Made by a program: the position numbers and the translations under genes. This document shows, piece by piece, positions 16,778-24,878 of a stretch of 38,414 nucleotides of DNA (position 1 is its first letter; the number at the start of each line of letters is the position of its first letter). The notes beneath the pieces were generated by a model. That model was not told the DNA's origin and ran no database searches. It saw nothing but the letters and a program-made list of their open reading frames with translations. Where the stretch lies: NCBI GenBank assembly GCA_944387015.1, contig CALXDH010000023.1, positions 1-38,414 on the forward strand. The letters are read 5' to 3'. The stretch comes from an uncultured Oscillospiraceae bacterium (GTDB taxonomy: Bacteria; Bacillota; Clostridia; Oscillospirales; Oscillospiraceae).

Positions 16778-16936
16778 GCCCGCTCCTCTCGGGCGTTCCC
16801 GCCCCAGTGACGCCTTTAGGTGCCGCATGCTCTCACGCTTTCTTGCCATGGGGCGGACACTTCTGCCGGGATGCCGTCCCTGCTGCAGTACGTTTCCGGC
16901 AGCAACCTTGATACTTTTCCCTTCCCTTTTTCTCAT

Positions 16937-16971
16937 GAGGACGCCCGGAGGATCTTTCTCCGGGCGTCCTC
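16937..16971. other. Long hairpin downstream of the catabolic operon
   Basis: A 14-bp perfect stem (16937-16950 with 16958-16971) around a 7-nt loop, without a T-run. It could stabilise the 3' end or help termination at the following hairpin. Confidence 0.6.
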
Positions 16972-17005
16972 ACGGTTTCCCGGCTCCGGTCGGGCACGAG
17001 GACGC

Positions 17006-17045
17006 AAAAAAGAGCCGCCGGGCATTTCTGCCCGACGGCTTTTTT
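17006..17045. terminator. Bidirectional terminator
   Basis: Arms 17013-17024 and 17029-17040 pair with one mismatch around TTTC. They are flanked by an A-run (17006-17011) and five T residues. It ends the rightward catabolic operon and the leftward lysis cassette. Confidence 0.88.
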
Positions 17046-17064
17046 AATGGGCCAAGACCAACCC

Positions 17065-17817
17065 TCAGCCCACCACCGGCTTCAGTCCGGCTTTCCGCAG
17101 CTTTTCATCAAAGCCGCCGCCCCGGTACACGAACACCAGCGTGCGCACCTGGTCGTGGCTCAGATCGATCACATCCCCGTTCCCGTCAGGATCGCTGCCG
17201 TCCCCCAGCAAAATCCCCGCATCCATCAAAGTCTTGATGGTGGGCTGGAACGCAGCCGGAACATCCTTCAGACACTGATAACGCACCACCGTCTCCTCCT
17301 CCAATCTCTCTTTGAATTCCGCCCATTTCCGGGCGCTGATCAAATAGCTGGGACAGTGCTTTCCCGTCACATCAAAGTGCCGGTACACATTGGAAAGCGG
17401 AATTCCGTATTTTTCCATCAGCTCCCGTCCCAGTGCCGCAGCGTTTTCCAGGGTGGCCTCGCTGGCCTGGTAGATCCCGTTGCGGACGGTATCACACAGT
17501 TCGATGGAAAGGCTGTTGGTGTTGGTGATCTTTCCGTACATGGTGCCTCCGCCGGTCAGCGCGGCATTTGGATATTTGCTGCCCCCCACTGCCCAGGCTG
17601 CCCGCAGATCCGGCACCGACCGGTACACGCAGGCATCGTCCACAAAGTAGTGGGCACTGGCCTTGACAATGTTGTTTTGAAAATAAGCGGCGTTGTTGAC
17701 CGCCTTGTCTCCGTCGTTTCCGGTATAGTGAAACACCAGATATTTGATCTGGGAGGCCGTCCGGGCCCCGCCGTAATTTCCGGGGTTTGCCAGACACTCC
17801 TTCAAAAGATACCCCAT
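17065..17817 (-). CDS. N-acetylmuramoyl-L-alanine amidase (phage endolysin type)
   Basis: A 250-residue Amidase_2/PGRP-like enzyme that would cut the stem peptide from muramic acid. The zinc site is visible as YLVFHYTGN near residue 30 and RHFDVTGKHCPSYLI further on; SAHYFVDDACVYRSVPD is also typical of phage and prophage endolysins. The C-terminal 80 residues (DVPAAFQPTIKTLMDAGIL, GDVIDLSHDQVRTLVF) look like a wall- or spore-targeting helical tail. The ATG at 17817 is chosen because AAGGAGTG lies just upstream. No signal peptide, so export would depend on the upstream holin. The upstream 138-bp gap has a 17-bp palindrome at 17839-17855. Confidence 0.93.
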   Translation of the reverse strand: MGYLLKECLANPGNYGGARTASQIKYLVFHYTGNDGDKAVNNAAYFQNNIVKASAHYFVDDACVYRSVPDLRAAWAVGGSKYPNAALTGGGTMYGKITNTNSLSIELCDTVRNGIYQASEATLENAAALGRELMEKYGIPLSNVYRHFDVTGKHCPSYLISARKWAEFKERLEEETVVRYQCLKDVPAAFQPTIKTLMDAGILLGDGSDPDGNGDVIDLSHDQVRTLVFVYRGGGFDEKLRKAGLKPVVG

Positions 17818-17955
17818 AGACACTCCTTCAGCAAAGCACCGGGGCACTGCCCCGGACCGCATATTGTCTGCCGCGGGCCGCAGCCTTCCCGGGCCCGCCG
17901 CGGCCCACTTCATTGGCAGCCTCATACAATGCAGATGTGGCTGCTCTCTATCAGC

Positions 17956-18456
17956 TTATGCCCGGGGCGTGGTGTTGGCCCCATCCCCGGCAGTGATTTG
18001 ATCGCCGGCGGCATCCACGGCGTTTTTCCCGGCCTCCAGCATCTCCATCAGCCATGACGGCACATTGGCCCCCATGGCCACCGCGTGCTCCGCCAGGCTC
18101 CCCAGCTCGCCGATGATGTACCAGACGATCACCAACGGGCCGATGAGCACCGAATAGGTAAAGGGCAGCGTCACGCCGGGGAGATTTCCGAGGATGGATC
18201 CCACCAGCCAGTCCGCTGTCAGGGCAACGCATACCACCAGCAGCATGCCGCCCTTGTGCCAGGCGCCTTCCCGCATTTTGGCGCTGGACCAGCAGCCCTC
18301 CTTGGCTGCCACGGCACTGCCCACCAGCCAGTCCGCCAGCATCAGCGCCACCCAGGCAAGCACCACCCAGCCAAACCATCCCCACAGGGCCGTAAAGATT
18401 GCGATCACTCCGGCAGCCGCAGCCTTGAGATGCAGGATCTTATTCTCCGCGTCCAT
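17956..18456 (-). CDS. Phage holin (toxin secretion/lysis holin family)
   Basis: A 166-residue protein with three or four hydrophobic segments (GVIAIFTALWGWFGWVVLAW, GGMLLVVCVALTADWLVG, TYSVLIGPLVIVWYIIGELG). The short polar loop CWSSAKMREGAWHKGG separates the first two, as in the Phage_holin_4 family. It would form membrane lesions that let the amidase reach the wall. The start is ATG 18456, which overlaps the previous stop as TGATG with AGGAGG seven bases upstream; GTG 18459 is less well spaced. Confidence 0.9.
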   Translation of the reverse strand: MDAENKILHLKAAAAGVIAIFTALWGWFGWVVLAWVALMLADWLVGSAVAAKEGCWSSAKMREGAWHKGGMLLVVCVALTADWLVGSILGNLPGVTLPFTYSVLIGPLVIVWYIIGELGSLAEHAVAMGANVPSWLMEMLEAGKNAVDAAGDQITAGDGANTTPRA

Positions 18457-18947
18457 CACTGGGCCTCCTCAAAGTACTGCCCGATCAGCTCATGGGGCAG
18501 GTACTGCAAAATGATCTTGCCGCCGTCACTCTCCCCGCTTCTTTTGCAGAGATAGGTCTTGCCGTCCTCCGGATCCTGATAGTACAGGCCATAGACGTAT
18601 TCCATTCCCCGGGCCGCCGTGATGGGGTCTTCCCGGGTCCCGGTCTGTCCCTCTTCGGAAACTGCCGCCCACAGGGCAGACACCTTGTCCGGCGTCCAGT
18701 CCGGGTTGTCGGTGGCATCATGCTGCTGCACCAGCTTGTAGACCATCTCGCCCCATTTGTAGGGCTTGTCCACGGGGGTCTCCTCGGTGCTGAAATCCCG
18801 GGCACGCCAGGTGGGGATCTTTGCTTTGCTTGCCAGCAGCTCCGCACCGTCCGCCTCGCCGGACACCGCCCGTGCCGCCAGCGCAGCCGCGTCCGAGCGG
18901 CCCTGCTCCCGGATCTTTTCCTCCGCCAGAGTCAACATCTCAGCCAT
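18456..18947 (-). CDS. Small phage tail-associated protein with carbohydrate-binding-like module
   Basis: A 163-residue protein. The N-terminus is helical (LTLAEEKIREQGRSDAAALA). The centre has W/Y-spaced repeats, YKWGEMVYKLVQQHDAT, NPDWTPDKVSALWAAVS and EYVYGLYYQDPEDGKTYLCK, recalling the ChtBD3/CBM5-like modules found on phage tail and cell-surface proteins. It sits between a coiled-coil protein and the holin, overlapping both by a few bases. Probably a phage structural or host-recognition protein; function not proven. Confidence 0.75.
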   Translation of the reverse strand: MAEMLTLAEEKIREQGRSDAAALAARAVSGEADGAELLASKAKIPTWRARDFSTEETPVDKPYKWGEMVYKLVQQHDATDNPDWTPDKVSALWAAVSEEGQTGTREDPITAARGMEYVYGLYYQDPEDGKTYLCKRSGESDGGKIILQYLPHELIGQYFEEAQ

Positions 18948-19443
18948 TGCTCTCCACTCCTTCCGTATAGGCCGCCTGCAGCTGCGCCTCCGCCGCCGCG
19001 GTGCCGTCCTCCTTCAATGCCGCAAGCTCCTGGGACTGGGCCTCGATGGCAGCCTCCTTGGCCGCCACCGTCTCCCGCAGTTGTGCCGCTTCCTGTTCTT
19101 TGGCAGAGAGGCTGGCGGTCAGCTTCTCCACCTGTGCCTGATAGTCGGCCACATCTCCCAAGTACTGCCGGGCCGTTTTCAGCTCCACCGTGTAGCTTCT
19201 GGTGGCGCTGTCGTAGGTGATCCGCTCCACCGTGAAGCCATAGCCTTCCGGCAGTCCCATCTCATCAGGGACCTCCGGCCGGAGATGCTCGATCACAGGC
19301 TGCTGCCAACTGATCGCCTCGATCTGGGGAAGCTCCGCGTATTCCCGCTCAATGATGACCCGGTAGCAGCCATTCTCCGACCCCCGCTGGATCATTCCCA
19401 CGGTCACATCATCAATTTTCCAGTGCTCTCCATATAAACTCAT
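18940..19443 (-). CDS. Coiled-coil protein of the phage lysis cassette
   Basis: A 167-residue protein with a globular N-terminal part (MSLYGEHWKIDDVTVGMI, GYGFTVERITYDSATRSYTV). A long coiled coil follows (VEKLTASLSAKEQEAAQLRE onward). The start at 19443 has AAGGAG ten bases upstream; the frame continues 13 codons further but those lack a ribosome-binding site. First gene of the leftward cassette; its end overlaps the next start by eight bases. It resembles tail-fibre accessory proteins in layout, but I do not recognise a named family. Confidence 0.7.
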   Translation of the reverse strand: MSLYGEHWKIDDVTVGMIQRGSENGCYRVIIEREYAELPQIEAISWQQPVIEHLRPEVPDEMGLPEGYGFTVERITYDSATRSYTVELKTARQYLGDVADYQAQVEKLTASLSAKEQEAAQLRETVAAKEAAIEAQSQELAALKEDGTAAAEAQLQAAYTEGVESNG

Positions 19444-19559
19444 GTGGTTTTGTTCTCCTTTCGTTCTGCATTCTGCGCACATGGTCGGCTCCGGTCTGCC
19501 GCGGCCGCTGCCCGGACGCTTTTTTTCTGCTTTTGCCGCCGTGCGCCTGCTTAAAGGGA

Positions 19560-19607
19560 AAACACCGGGGCCGGTTGCACAAAAATGTGCAACCGGCCCC
19601 GGTGTTT
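19560..19607. terminator. Very stable bidirectional terminator hairpin
   Basis: A 22-bp perfect stem (19560-19581 with 19586-19607) with a 4-nt A loop. On the minus strand it is followed by a short T-run (GTTTTCCC), so it ends the leftward kinase/beta-helix operon. It separates that operon from the lysis cassette. Confidence 0.85.
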
Positions 19608-19644
19608 CATAAGTTTTTTCTCTGGGAAAGAGCCCGCCCGCGGT

Positions 19645-20919
19645 TCAGGCAGGTCCGGCGCCGTCAAAGGTCGCCTGTGAGAGATCCACCGGCTGCGCAC
19701 AGCGGTTGTCGATGTCCGTGCCGTTGTCGGTAAACACAGACCCGGAAAAGTCCATCATCAGGTCGGTGGGAACATTCTCCAGCAGCACGGCGGTACCGTT
19801 GCGGGCAAACACATTGTCGGTATAGAGCGTATGGTTGGCACTCTGACCGATGCTGTTGAAGTGGAATCCCGTCTGATTGTCCGTCACCTGGCACTCAATG
19901 ACATTGACCCAGGCATAGCCATAGCCCAGCACAGCGGTCTTCCAGCCGGTAAACGTACACCGGGTGGCCCTCCCGCTTTCCGCAAAAGAAAGCCCCACGC
20001 CGGTGCCGCTGCCCACAAAGTCAATGTCATAGAAGAAGTTGAGCCAGTAGGAATCCTTCGTGGCCACCTGGACCGTATCGGTGAAAACCGTGCGGCCTGT
20101 ACCGTCCGTACAGCCATGGAACTCAAAGGAGTGGCCCGTCAGTTCCAGCTTTCCCTCATAAGTCACCGGGGGCAGATAGATGAGCACCTCATCCAGCCGG
20201 TCCGTCTCCTCCCCGATCTGCTCCACCAGAGCCTGGAGCTCCTCCATGGTCTCCATGGGATAGTCGTGGTAATCATAGACATAGCTGTTGATAAGCGTCA
20301 CATGCATGGTCTGCCGGACCCGGATCACATCCCCGTTTTTCATCTCCAGGATCCACACCACCTGCGGCTCTCCGCAATCCCCGGCGAAATCCAGCGTGGA
20401 GACCATAGCGGCGTCCGGCGAGTAGTCGTCCCGGACGGTGGGTTCCTCCGCAACAAGATCGGAAGCGCCGTTTTCATCCTGCTCTACCTCCACACGCACC
20501 GCATCCACCTGCTGGGAAAACGCATCCCAGCCATCGGCGCCGGTATCCTTGTAGTTGACGTAGAGCCGGGAGGGCCAGCGGGTGGTCTCCTCCACCCTTC
20601 CGTTTTGATAGATGTCCGGTGCCGGTGCGCAGCGGTCGTTGGGCCACGCCACCAGGATCTGGTAGGCGGTATCGTCCAGAGTATAGTACACTTCCCCTGC
20701 CCCGTCATACTCCTGGGGCACGTAGGGCCGGGCAGCCCAATACATTCCGCCGCCCAGGGCGGCCAGAACCGCCAGCGCCAGCAGTCCCAGCAGGACTTTC
20801 CTGCGCAGGGGAATGGGGATCTTTGGCGTTTTCCGCTCACGGACATTCCGCGCGCAATGGGGGCAAAAGGCGGACTCATCCGGCAGCGGTGTGCCGCAGT
20901 GAGGGCAAATTCGTTCCAT
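19645..20919 (-). CDS. Zinc-ribbon / TM / beta-helix membrane protein, paralog 1
   Basis: A 424-residue protein. An N-terminal zinc ribbon (C5-PH-C8, C19-PH-C22) is followed by one membrane helix near residues 41-63, with positive residues before it (N-in). A large outside domain ends in short repeated strands rich in N, T, F and G from about residue 300 (TDNQTGFHFNSIGQ, YTDNVFARNGTAVLL), as in right-handed parallel beta-helices. About half of its positions look alike to the next gene's product, including DNGTDIDNRCAQPVDLSQA. It is last in a kinase-led operon, so it may be an envelope sensor or effector controlled by phosphorylation. Function is unknown. Confidence 0.85.
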   Translation of the reverse strand: MERICPHCGTPLPDESAFCPHCARNVRERKTPKIPIPLRRKVLLGLLALAVLAALGGGMYWAARPYVPQEYDGAGEVYYTLDDTAYQILVAWPNDRCAPAPDIYQNGRVEETTRWPSRLYVNYKDTGADGWDAFSQQVDAVRVEVEQDENGASDLVAEEPTVRDDYSPDAAMVSTLDFAGDCGEPQVVWILEMKNGDVIRVRQTMHVTLINSYVYDYHDYPMETMEELQALVEQIGEETDRLDEVLIYLPPVTYEGKLELTGHSFEFHGCTDGTGRTVFTDTVQVATKDSYWLNFFYDIDFVGSGTGVGLSFAESGRATRCTFTGWKTAVLGYGYAWVNVIECQVTDNQTGFHFNSIGQSANHTLYTDNVFARNGTAVLLENVPTDLMMDFSGSVFTDNGTDIDNRCAQPVDLSQATFDGAGPA

Positions 20920-20943
20920 ATGGTTGCTCCTTTCCGCCGCAGC

Positions 20944-22200
20944 TTACTCAAAGATGGCCTGGGAAATCTCCACCGGCTGGCCGCAGCGGTTGTCGATGTC
21001 CACGCCGTTGTCGGTGAACCGGCAGCCCTGGAAGTTCAGAGGTTCGTCCGACGGCACCTCCTCCAGCAGCACGGCGGTATCATTTTCCACAAAGGTATTG
21101 TCATTGAACAGGGAGTGGGTCACATAGCTCCCGCTGCTGTTGAAGTGGAACCCGGTGCCGTTTTCCGCAAACCGGCAGCCGATCACGTTGACCCACACGT
21201 CTCCATACCCCAAAACACCGGTTTTCCAGCGGGTAAAGGTACAGTTCTCCGCCCAGAACCGGGCGGAGGCGGACACGCCCACCCCGGTCCCGCCCCCGGC
21301 AAAGTCCAGATCATAGAAGTAGGTAATGGGACCCTCTTTGGGACCCACCCGGACGGTATCGGTAAAGGTGGTCCGGTTCCCCATTGCATCCACGGAGCCA
21401 TAAAGATTGATAGGACGGCCGTCGATGGTGAGGCTGCCGGTATAGGTCACGGCAGGCAGGTGCAGATTCACCACCGCCGGCAGCGGGATCTCCTGTGAGA
21501 TCCGGTCCACCAGGGCCTGAAGGTCCTCCATGGTGGACATGGGATAGTCCTCCGGACCGTAATCATAAGTCCTGATCTGCTCCACTGCGATCTTCTGACG
21601 CAGCCGGATGGTATCGCCGTTTTCCATCCGGATGGTCCACACCAGCTCCGCGGGGGCGCTGCGGCCGGTAAAATCCACCAGGGAGACCTGGGCGGCCTCC
21701 GGGGAGAAGTCCCGGTACTCCGGCTGGGAGCAGACCATGGGAGAGGGGCTGTCCGCCGGCTGGCGGATCTCGGCGGAGACCGTATCCACCTTCTGCAAAA
21801 ACATCTGCCCGGCGTTGGCCCCGGTGTCCACATGGTTGATAAAGAGCCGGGACGGCATCCGGTATTCCCCGTCCTGTTCTGCCTGTTCCGTGATCTCCGG
21901 CTGGGGGGTGAACCGCTCGTTCCGGAAGGTGAGCAGCAGCTGATACGTACCGTCGGCGTCGGTGTAGGTCACTTCGCCGTATGCGTCATAGGTCGCGGGG
22001 GCCACATACAGATACAGCCCCAAGGCCACAGCAGCCAGCACGACGGCGCCCACAGCCCATTTCAAGATCTTTCTCCACAGATGGGATGGGACCTTCAATG
22101 CCTGACGGGAACGGATACTATGTATACAATGAGGGCAAAACGCAGCCTCTGCCGGCAAGCTGGCACCGCAGTAAGGACAAGCGCTCCGCTTCTCGCTCAT
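20944..22200 (-). CDS. Zinc-ribbon / TM / beta-helix membrane protein, paralog 2
   Basis: A 418-residue paralog of the following protein with the same order: zinc ribbon (C8-PY-C11, C22-PH-C25), membrane helix near residues 45-67, an outside linker domain, and a C-terminal beta-helix (GCRFAENGTGFHFNSSGS, FNDNTFVENDTAVLLEE, FTDNGVDIDNRCGQPVEISQ). The gap to paralog 1 is 24 bases and the kinase stop is one base upstream, so all three are one transcript. The pair probably arose by tandem duplication. No catalytic motif is visible. Confidence 0.85.
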   Translation of the reverse strand: MSEKRSACPYCGASLPAEAAFCPHCIHSIRSRQALKVPSHLWRKILKWAVGAVVLAAVALGLYLYVAPATYDAYGEVTYTDADGTYQLLLTFRNERFTPQPEITEQAEQDGEYRMPSRLFINHVDTGANAGQMFLQKVDTVSAEIRQPADSPSPMVCSQPEYRDFSPEAAQVSLVDFTGRSAPAELVWTIRMENGDTIRLRQKIAVEQIRTYDYGPEDYPMSTMEDLQALVDRISQEIPLPAVVNLHLPAVTYTGSLTIDGRPINLYGSVDAMGNRTTFTDTVRVGPKEGPITYFYDLDFAGGGTGVGVSASARFWAENCTFTRWKTGVLGYGDVWVNVIGCRFAENGTGFHFNSSGSYVTHSLFNDNTFVENDTAVLLEEVPSDEPLNFQGCRFTDNGVDIDNRCGQPVEISQAIFE

Positions 22201-22201
22201 C

Positions 22202-22900
22202 TCACAGCGCCTCCATCAGCCGCAGCACATTTTTGTAGCGCCGCTGGGGATTGACATGGGTACAGCGGTCCACGATGCGGCCCATTTTCCCCTCTGCCAG
22301 CTTTCTGGAGGGGTGCTCTCCGGTGAGCATCACATTGATAAGGATGCCCATGGCGTAAATGTCGGTTCGGATGTCCGACTGAGACAGGCCGTACTGTTCC
22401 GGGGCGGCAAAGCCGGTGGTCCCCAGGATCTGCGTGTCGTTTTCATGCTCCGGCTTGTGGATCCGGGCAGCGTCGAAGTCAATGAGGACCGCCTCCGATC
22501 CCCGCAGGATGATGTTTTCCGGTTTCACATCCCGGTGGACCGCACCGATGGAGTGGAGCACCCACAGCGCCCGGTACACCTGGGTGGCGATTTTGCGGGT
22601 CTCCTCTGTGGAAAAAAGGGTATCCTGAAGCAAAAAGCCCAGTGTATCCCCTTCAATAAATTCCTCCAGCACCAGATTTTCCCCGTCCTTCTCCGCCACT
22701 TCATACACAGTGGGCAAATACGGGCAGGTATAGTCCAGGAGCTTGCGGTAAACCTCCGCGTTTCCGGCAAAGCGATGCAGAATGAATCTTTGTCCGGTGG
22801 CTTTGTGGCGGATCAGCCATACGCTGCCCCGAGTCCCCTCCTTCATCTGCCGGACCTGTTCATATTCTTCCTGTAAAACATGCAGCAGCCAATCGTAAAT
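22202..22900 (-). CDS. Small cytosolic Ser/Thr protein kinase, probable AUU start
   Basis: A 232-residue Hanks-type kinase without membrane helix. The catalytic loop HRDVKPENIILRG and the activation segment APEQYG are intact. The metal-binding DFG is DFD (LIDFDAAR), and the VAIK lysine position appears as ILHRF, so the ATP-site lysine is uncertain. The only upstream in-frame ATG (22972) has no ribosome-binding site and lies upstream of the likely promoter. AAGGAG at 22910-22915 is nine bases before an ATT codon at 22900, giving a start Met-Tyr-Asp-Trp-Leu-Leu. An internal Met (MKEGTRG) is the other option. It heads the leftward operon with the two beta-helix proteins. Confidence 0.85.
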   Translation of the reverse strand: MYDWLLHVLQEEYEQVRQMKEGTRGSVWLIRHKATGQRFILHRFAGNAEVYRKLLDYTCPYLPTVYEVAEKDGENLVLEEFIEGDTLGFLLQDTLFSTEETRKIATQVYRALWVLHSIGAVHRDVKPENIILRGSEAVLIDFDAARIHKPEHENDTQILGTTGFAAPEQYGLSQSDIRTDIYAMGILINVMLTGEHPSRKLAEGKMGRIVDRCTHVNPQRRYKNVLRLMEAL

Positions 22901-22909
22901 GGAAATCCT

Positions 22910-22915
22910 CTCCTT
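22910..22915 (-). promoter_or_regulatory. Shine-Dalgarno that argues for an AUU start
   Basis: The minus strand reads AAGGAG here, nine bases before ATT at 22900-22898 in the kinase frame. No ATG, GTG or TTG stands at a usable distance in that frame. Confidence 0.6.
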
Positions 22916-22943
22916 ACAGTGGAAGGTACTATGCAGTGTGCAT

Positions 22944-22982
22944 ATTGTATGATTTTGGAAAGCGTTGTACATTTAGTATAGG
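22944..22982. promoter_or_regulatory. Divergent promoter region of the kinase and HTH genes
   Basis: Minus strand: TGTACA (22971-22966), 16 bp, TACAAT (22949-22944), giving a transcript start near 22937. Plus strand: TTGGAA (22955-22960), 16 bp, TATAGG (22977-22982), giving a start near 22989. The two overlap, so one regulator could govern both directions. Box matches are partial. Confidence 0.45.
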
Positions 22983-23016
22983 TGATTTTGACATGGAAGT
23001 AAAGGGGCGAGACCAC

Positions 23017-23442
23017 GTGAAAGAAAAATCCACCAGCGACCTGAGTCAGGAGCTGATGCGTGATGCAAATATCGATCACTACATCCACGAAAACCAATCT
23101 TTCTTTTCCGACAAGAGCGTTTCCGATCTTCTTTCCCAGCTCTATGAGAAAAAAACAATGACAAAGGCGGCCCTTGCGCGGAAGGCCGGCATGAGTGAGA
23201 TCTACCTTCACCAGGTGTTCTCCGGCCGGCGGAACCCCTCCCGGGACCGACTTTTGTGCCTGTGCATCGGGCTTGGATGTTCACTGGAGGAGACCCAGCG
23301 TCTGCTTCAGCAGGCCTCCTATGCCCAGCTCTATCCCCGGATTAAACGGGACGCCATCATCAGTCACGGCATCCTCCACGGCACAGACCTCAACGACATC
23401 AACGACAAGCTCTTCTCGGAAAACGAAAAGACCCTGCTTTGA
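23017..23442 (+). CDS. XRE-like helix-turn-helix regulator
   Basis: A 141-residue protein with a central lambda-repressor-like helix-turn-helix (TKAALARKAGMSEIYLHQVF, SGRRNPSRDRLLCLCIGLG). The GTG start at 23017 has AAAGGGG nine bases upstream; ATG 22993 is an alternative, but would leave a near leaderless message. It diverges from the kinase gene and precedes the SHOCT and receptor-kinase genes, so it is the natural candidate for locus control. Related small HTH proteins sit beside Ser/Thr kinase genes in other Clostridia (general recollection). Confidence 0.85.
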   Translation: MKEKSTSDLSQELMRDANIDHYIHENQSFFSDKSVSDLLSQLYEKKTMTKAALARKAGMSEIYLHQVFSGRRNPSRDRLLCLCIGLGCSLEETQRLLQQASYAQLYPRIKRDAIISHGILHGTDLNDINDKLFSENEKTLL

Positions 23443-23575
23443 CCCTGCGGCAGGCAATTTGACCTGTTTTATGTGTGTGGCATCATTCTGATCTTGAGAG
23501 AAAGAAAATCCATCAGGAAGGGAGTATCTCCTCCGCCCAGCGCCACATCGGGCGATCCGGAGAACACAAAAAATC

Positions 23576-24859
23576 ATGCAGCCCAAAACGTCCTCGGTCT
23601 CCAGCAGTCTCATCGGCGGGATCGCTGCCGCCATCACCGCGCTTCTCTCTTTGAAAGAAGTCGTGGATTTCAGCCGCTATCGGCTCATGTATGGCCCGGA
23701 TGTTTTCCCGATCACCGGGATCGTCTGGGGGATTTTGCTCCTGGCGGCCTATGCGTTCCTCGCAGCGATGCTGCTGATGAAAAAGCAGAGCGTTCTGCTC
23801 TCCATCGGATTCGGCGTGATCGCCCTCAATGAACTTCGCAACCTGTTCTCCCCTTACACCAGCTTTTCCTTCCGCCTGATCTACCTGCTGCGGTCCGCTG
23901 CCTTCATTATGATGGCTCTGCTGCTGGTAGCGCTTTTGACGCAGGCTCTGCCTACGCTGCGGGAAACCGCCAAAAAATTCTGGTTCGTTCCTGCTGCCTG
24001 CCTGGCCGTGTGCATCGTGTTCCGGTTCCTGGCTTTGGTGTGGGGACTGTTCTTCGTCGGATCCGGGTTCGGCTTTTTCATCCAGCAGCTCTTCTCCAAC
24101 ACCATCGCTTATGCGCTGATCGCCGTGGTGCTGCTGTGCACCGCCGCCTGGACCATTGATCCCAACGGCGGTCTCTTCCCCGGGGTGCAGTCCCGTTCCG
24201 CAGCCCCCGCGATCAGCGCGGCCAGCAGCACCGCCAGCAGCGCTGCGGACAGCTGCGGCACCGCCCCTGCCGGCGGTTATGCATCCGCAGCCTCCGGCGG
24301 ATACACTGCCCAGAACACAGTTCCCGCCGGCAGTGCCTACTGCAGCATGGTCAAACATGTTTTGCTGCTGCTGTTCACCTTCGGCATCTGGTATTACATC
24401 TGGATCTATCGCACCACCCGCTATCTCAACCAGGTGGAAGATGAGCCGCCCCGCAACCCCACCACCAAACTGCTTTTGTGCATGTTTGTACCCTTCTATG
24501 CCATCTACTGGATCTACAAGAGCGCCCAGCGGCTCGACAAGCTCTCCATATCCAGAGGGATCCCCTCGGATCTTTCCACGCTGTGCCTGATCCTGGCGAT
24601 TTTTGTAGGGATCATTCCCCCTATCCTCATGCAGGATAAGATCAATGCCCTGGAGACCGGTGCCGGCGATGCCCAGCCCTATGCCGCGCCCCAGTACGCT
24701 GCGCCCCAGTATTCCGCACCGCAATACACTGCCCCCCGGCAGCGGACGCCCGGCTTTGACGTGGCGGACGAACTGAAAAAGTACAAGGATCTGCTGGACT
24801 GCGGCGCCATCACCCAAGAGGAGTTCGACGCCAAGAAAAAGCAGCTGCTGGACCTGTAA
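23576..24859 (+). CDS. Polytopic membrane protein with DUF4234 and SHOCT domains
   Basis: A 427-residue protein. About five N-terminal membrane helices (residues 10-200) are followed by an Ala/Ser-rich linker. A DUF4234-type helix block comes next (MVKHVLLLLFTFGIWYYIWI, YRTTRYLNQ, LLLCMFVPFYAIYWIYKSAQ), then four PQY repeats. The C-terminal SHOCT domain reads DELKKYKDLLDCGAITQEEF, then DAKKKQLL. SHOCT is a short oligomerisation or targeting module. Start ATG 23576 has CCGGAGAA about 13 bases upstream. Function unknown; position suggests a membrane partner of the kinase locus. Confidence 0.85.
   Translation: MQPKTSSVSSSLIGGIAAAITALLSLKEVVDFSRYRLMYGPDVFPITGIVWGILLLAAYAFLAAMLLMKKQSVLLSIGFGVIALNELRNLFSPYTSFSFRLIYLLRSAAFIMMALLLVALLTQALPTLRETAKKFWFVPAACLAVCIVFRFLALVWGLFFVGSGFGFFIQQLFSNTIAYALIAVVLLCTAAWTIDPNGGLFPGVQSRSAAPAISAASSTASSAADSCGTAPAGGYASAASGGYTAQNTVPAGSAYCSMVKHVLLLLFTFGIWYYIWIYRTTRYLNQVEDEPPRNPTTKLLLCMFVPFYAIYWIYKSAQRLDKLSISRGIPSDLSTLCLILAIFVGIIPPILMQDKINALETGAGDAQPYAAPQYAAPQYSAPQYTAPRQRTPGFDVADELKKYKDLLDCGAITQEEFDAKKKQLLDL
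24680..24736 (+). repeat. 15-bp coding repeats (YxAPQ)
   Basis: About four 15-bp units encode YAAPQ-YAAPQ-YSAPQ-YTAP, a Pro/Gln/Tyr linker between the membrane part and the SHOCT domain. Confidence 0.8.
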
Positions 24860-24878
24860 GGCATCGAGGTACCGGTAA

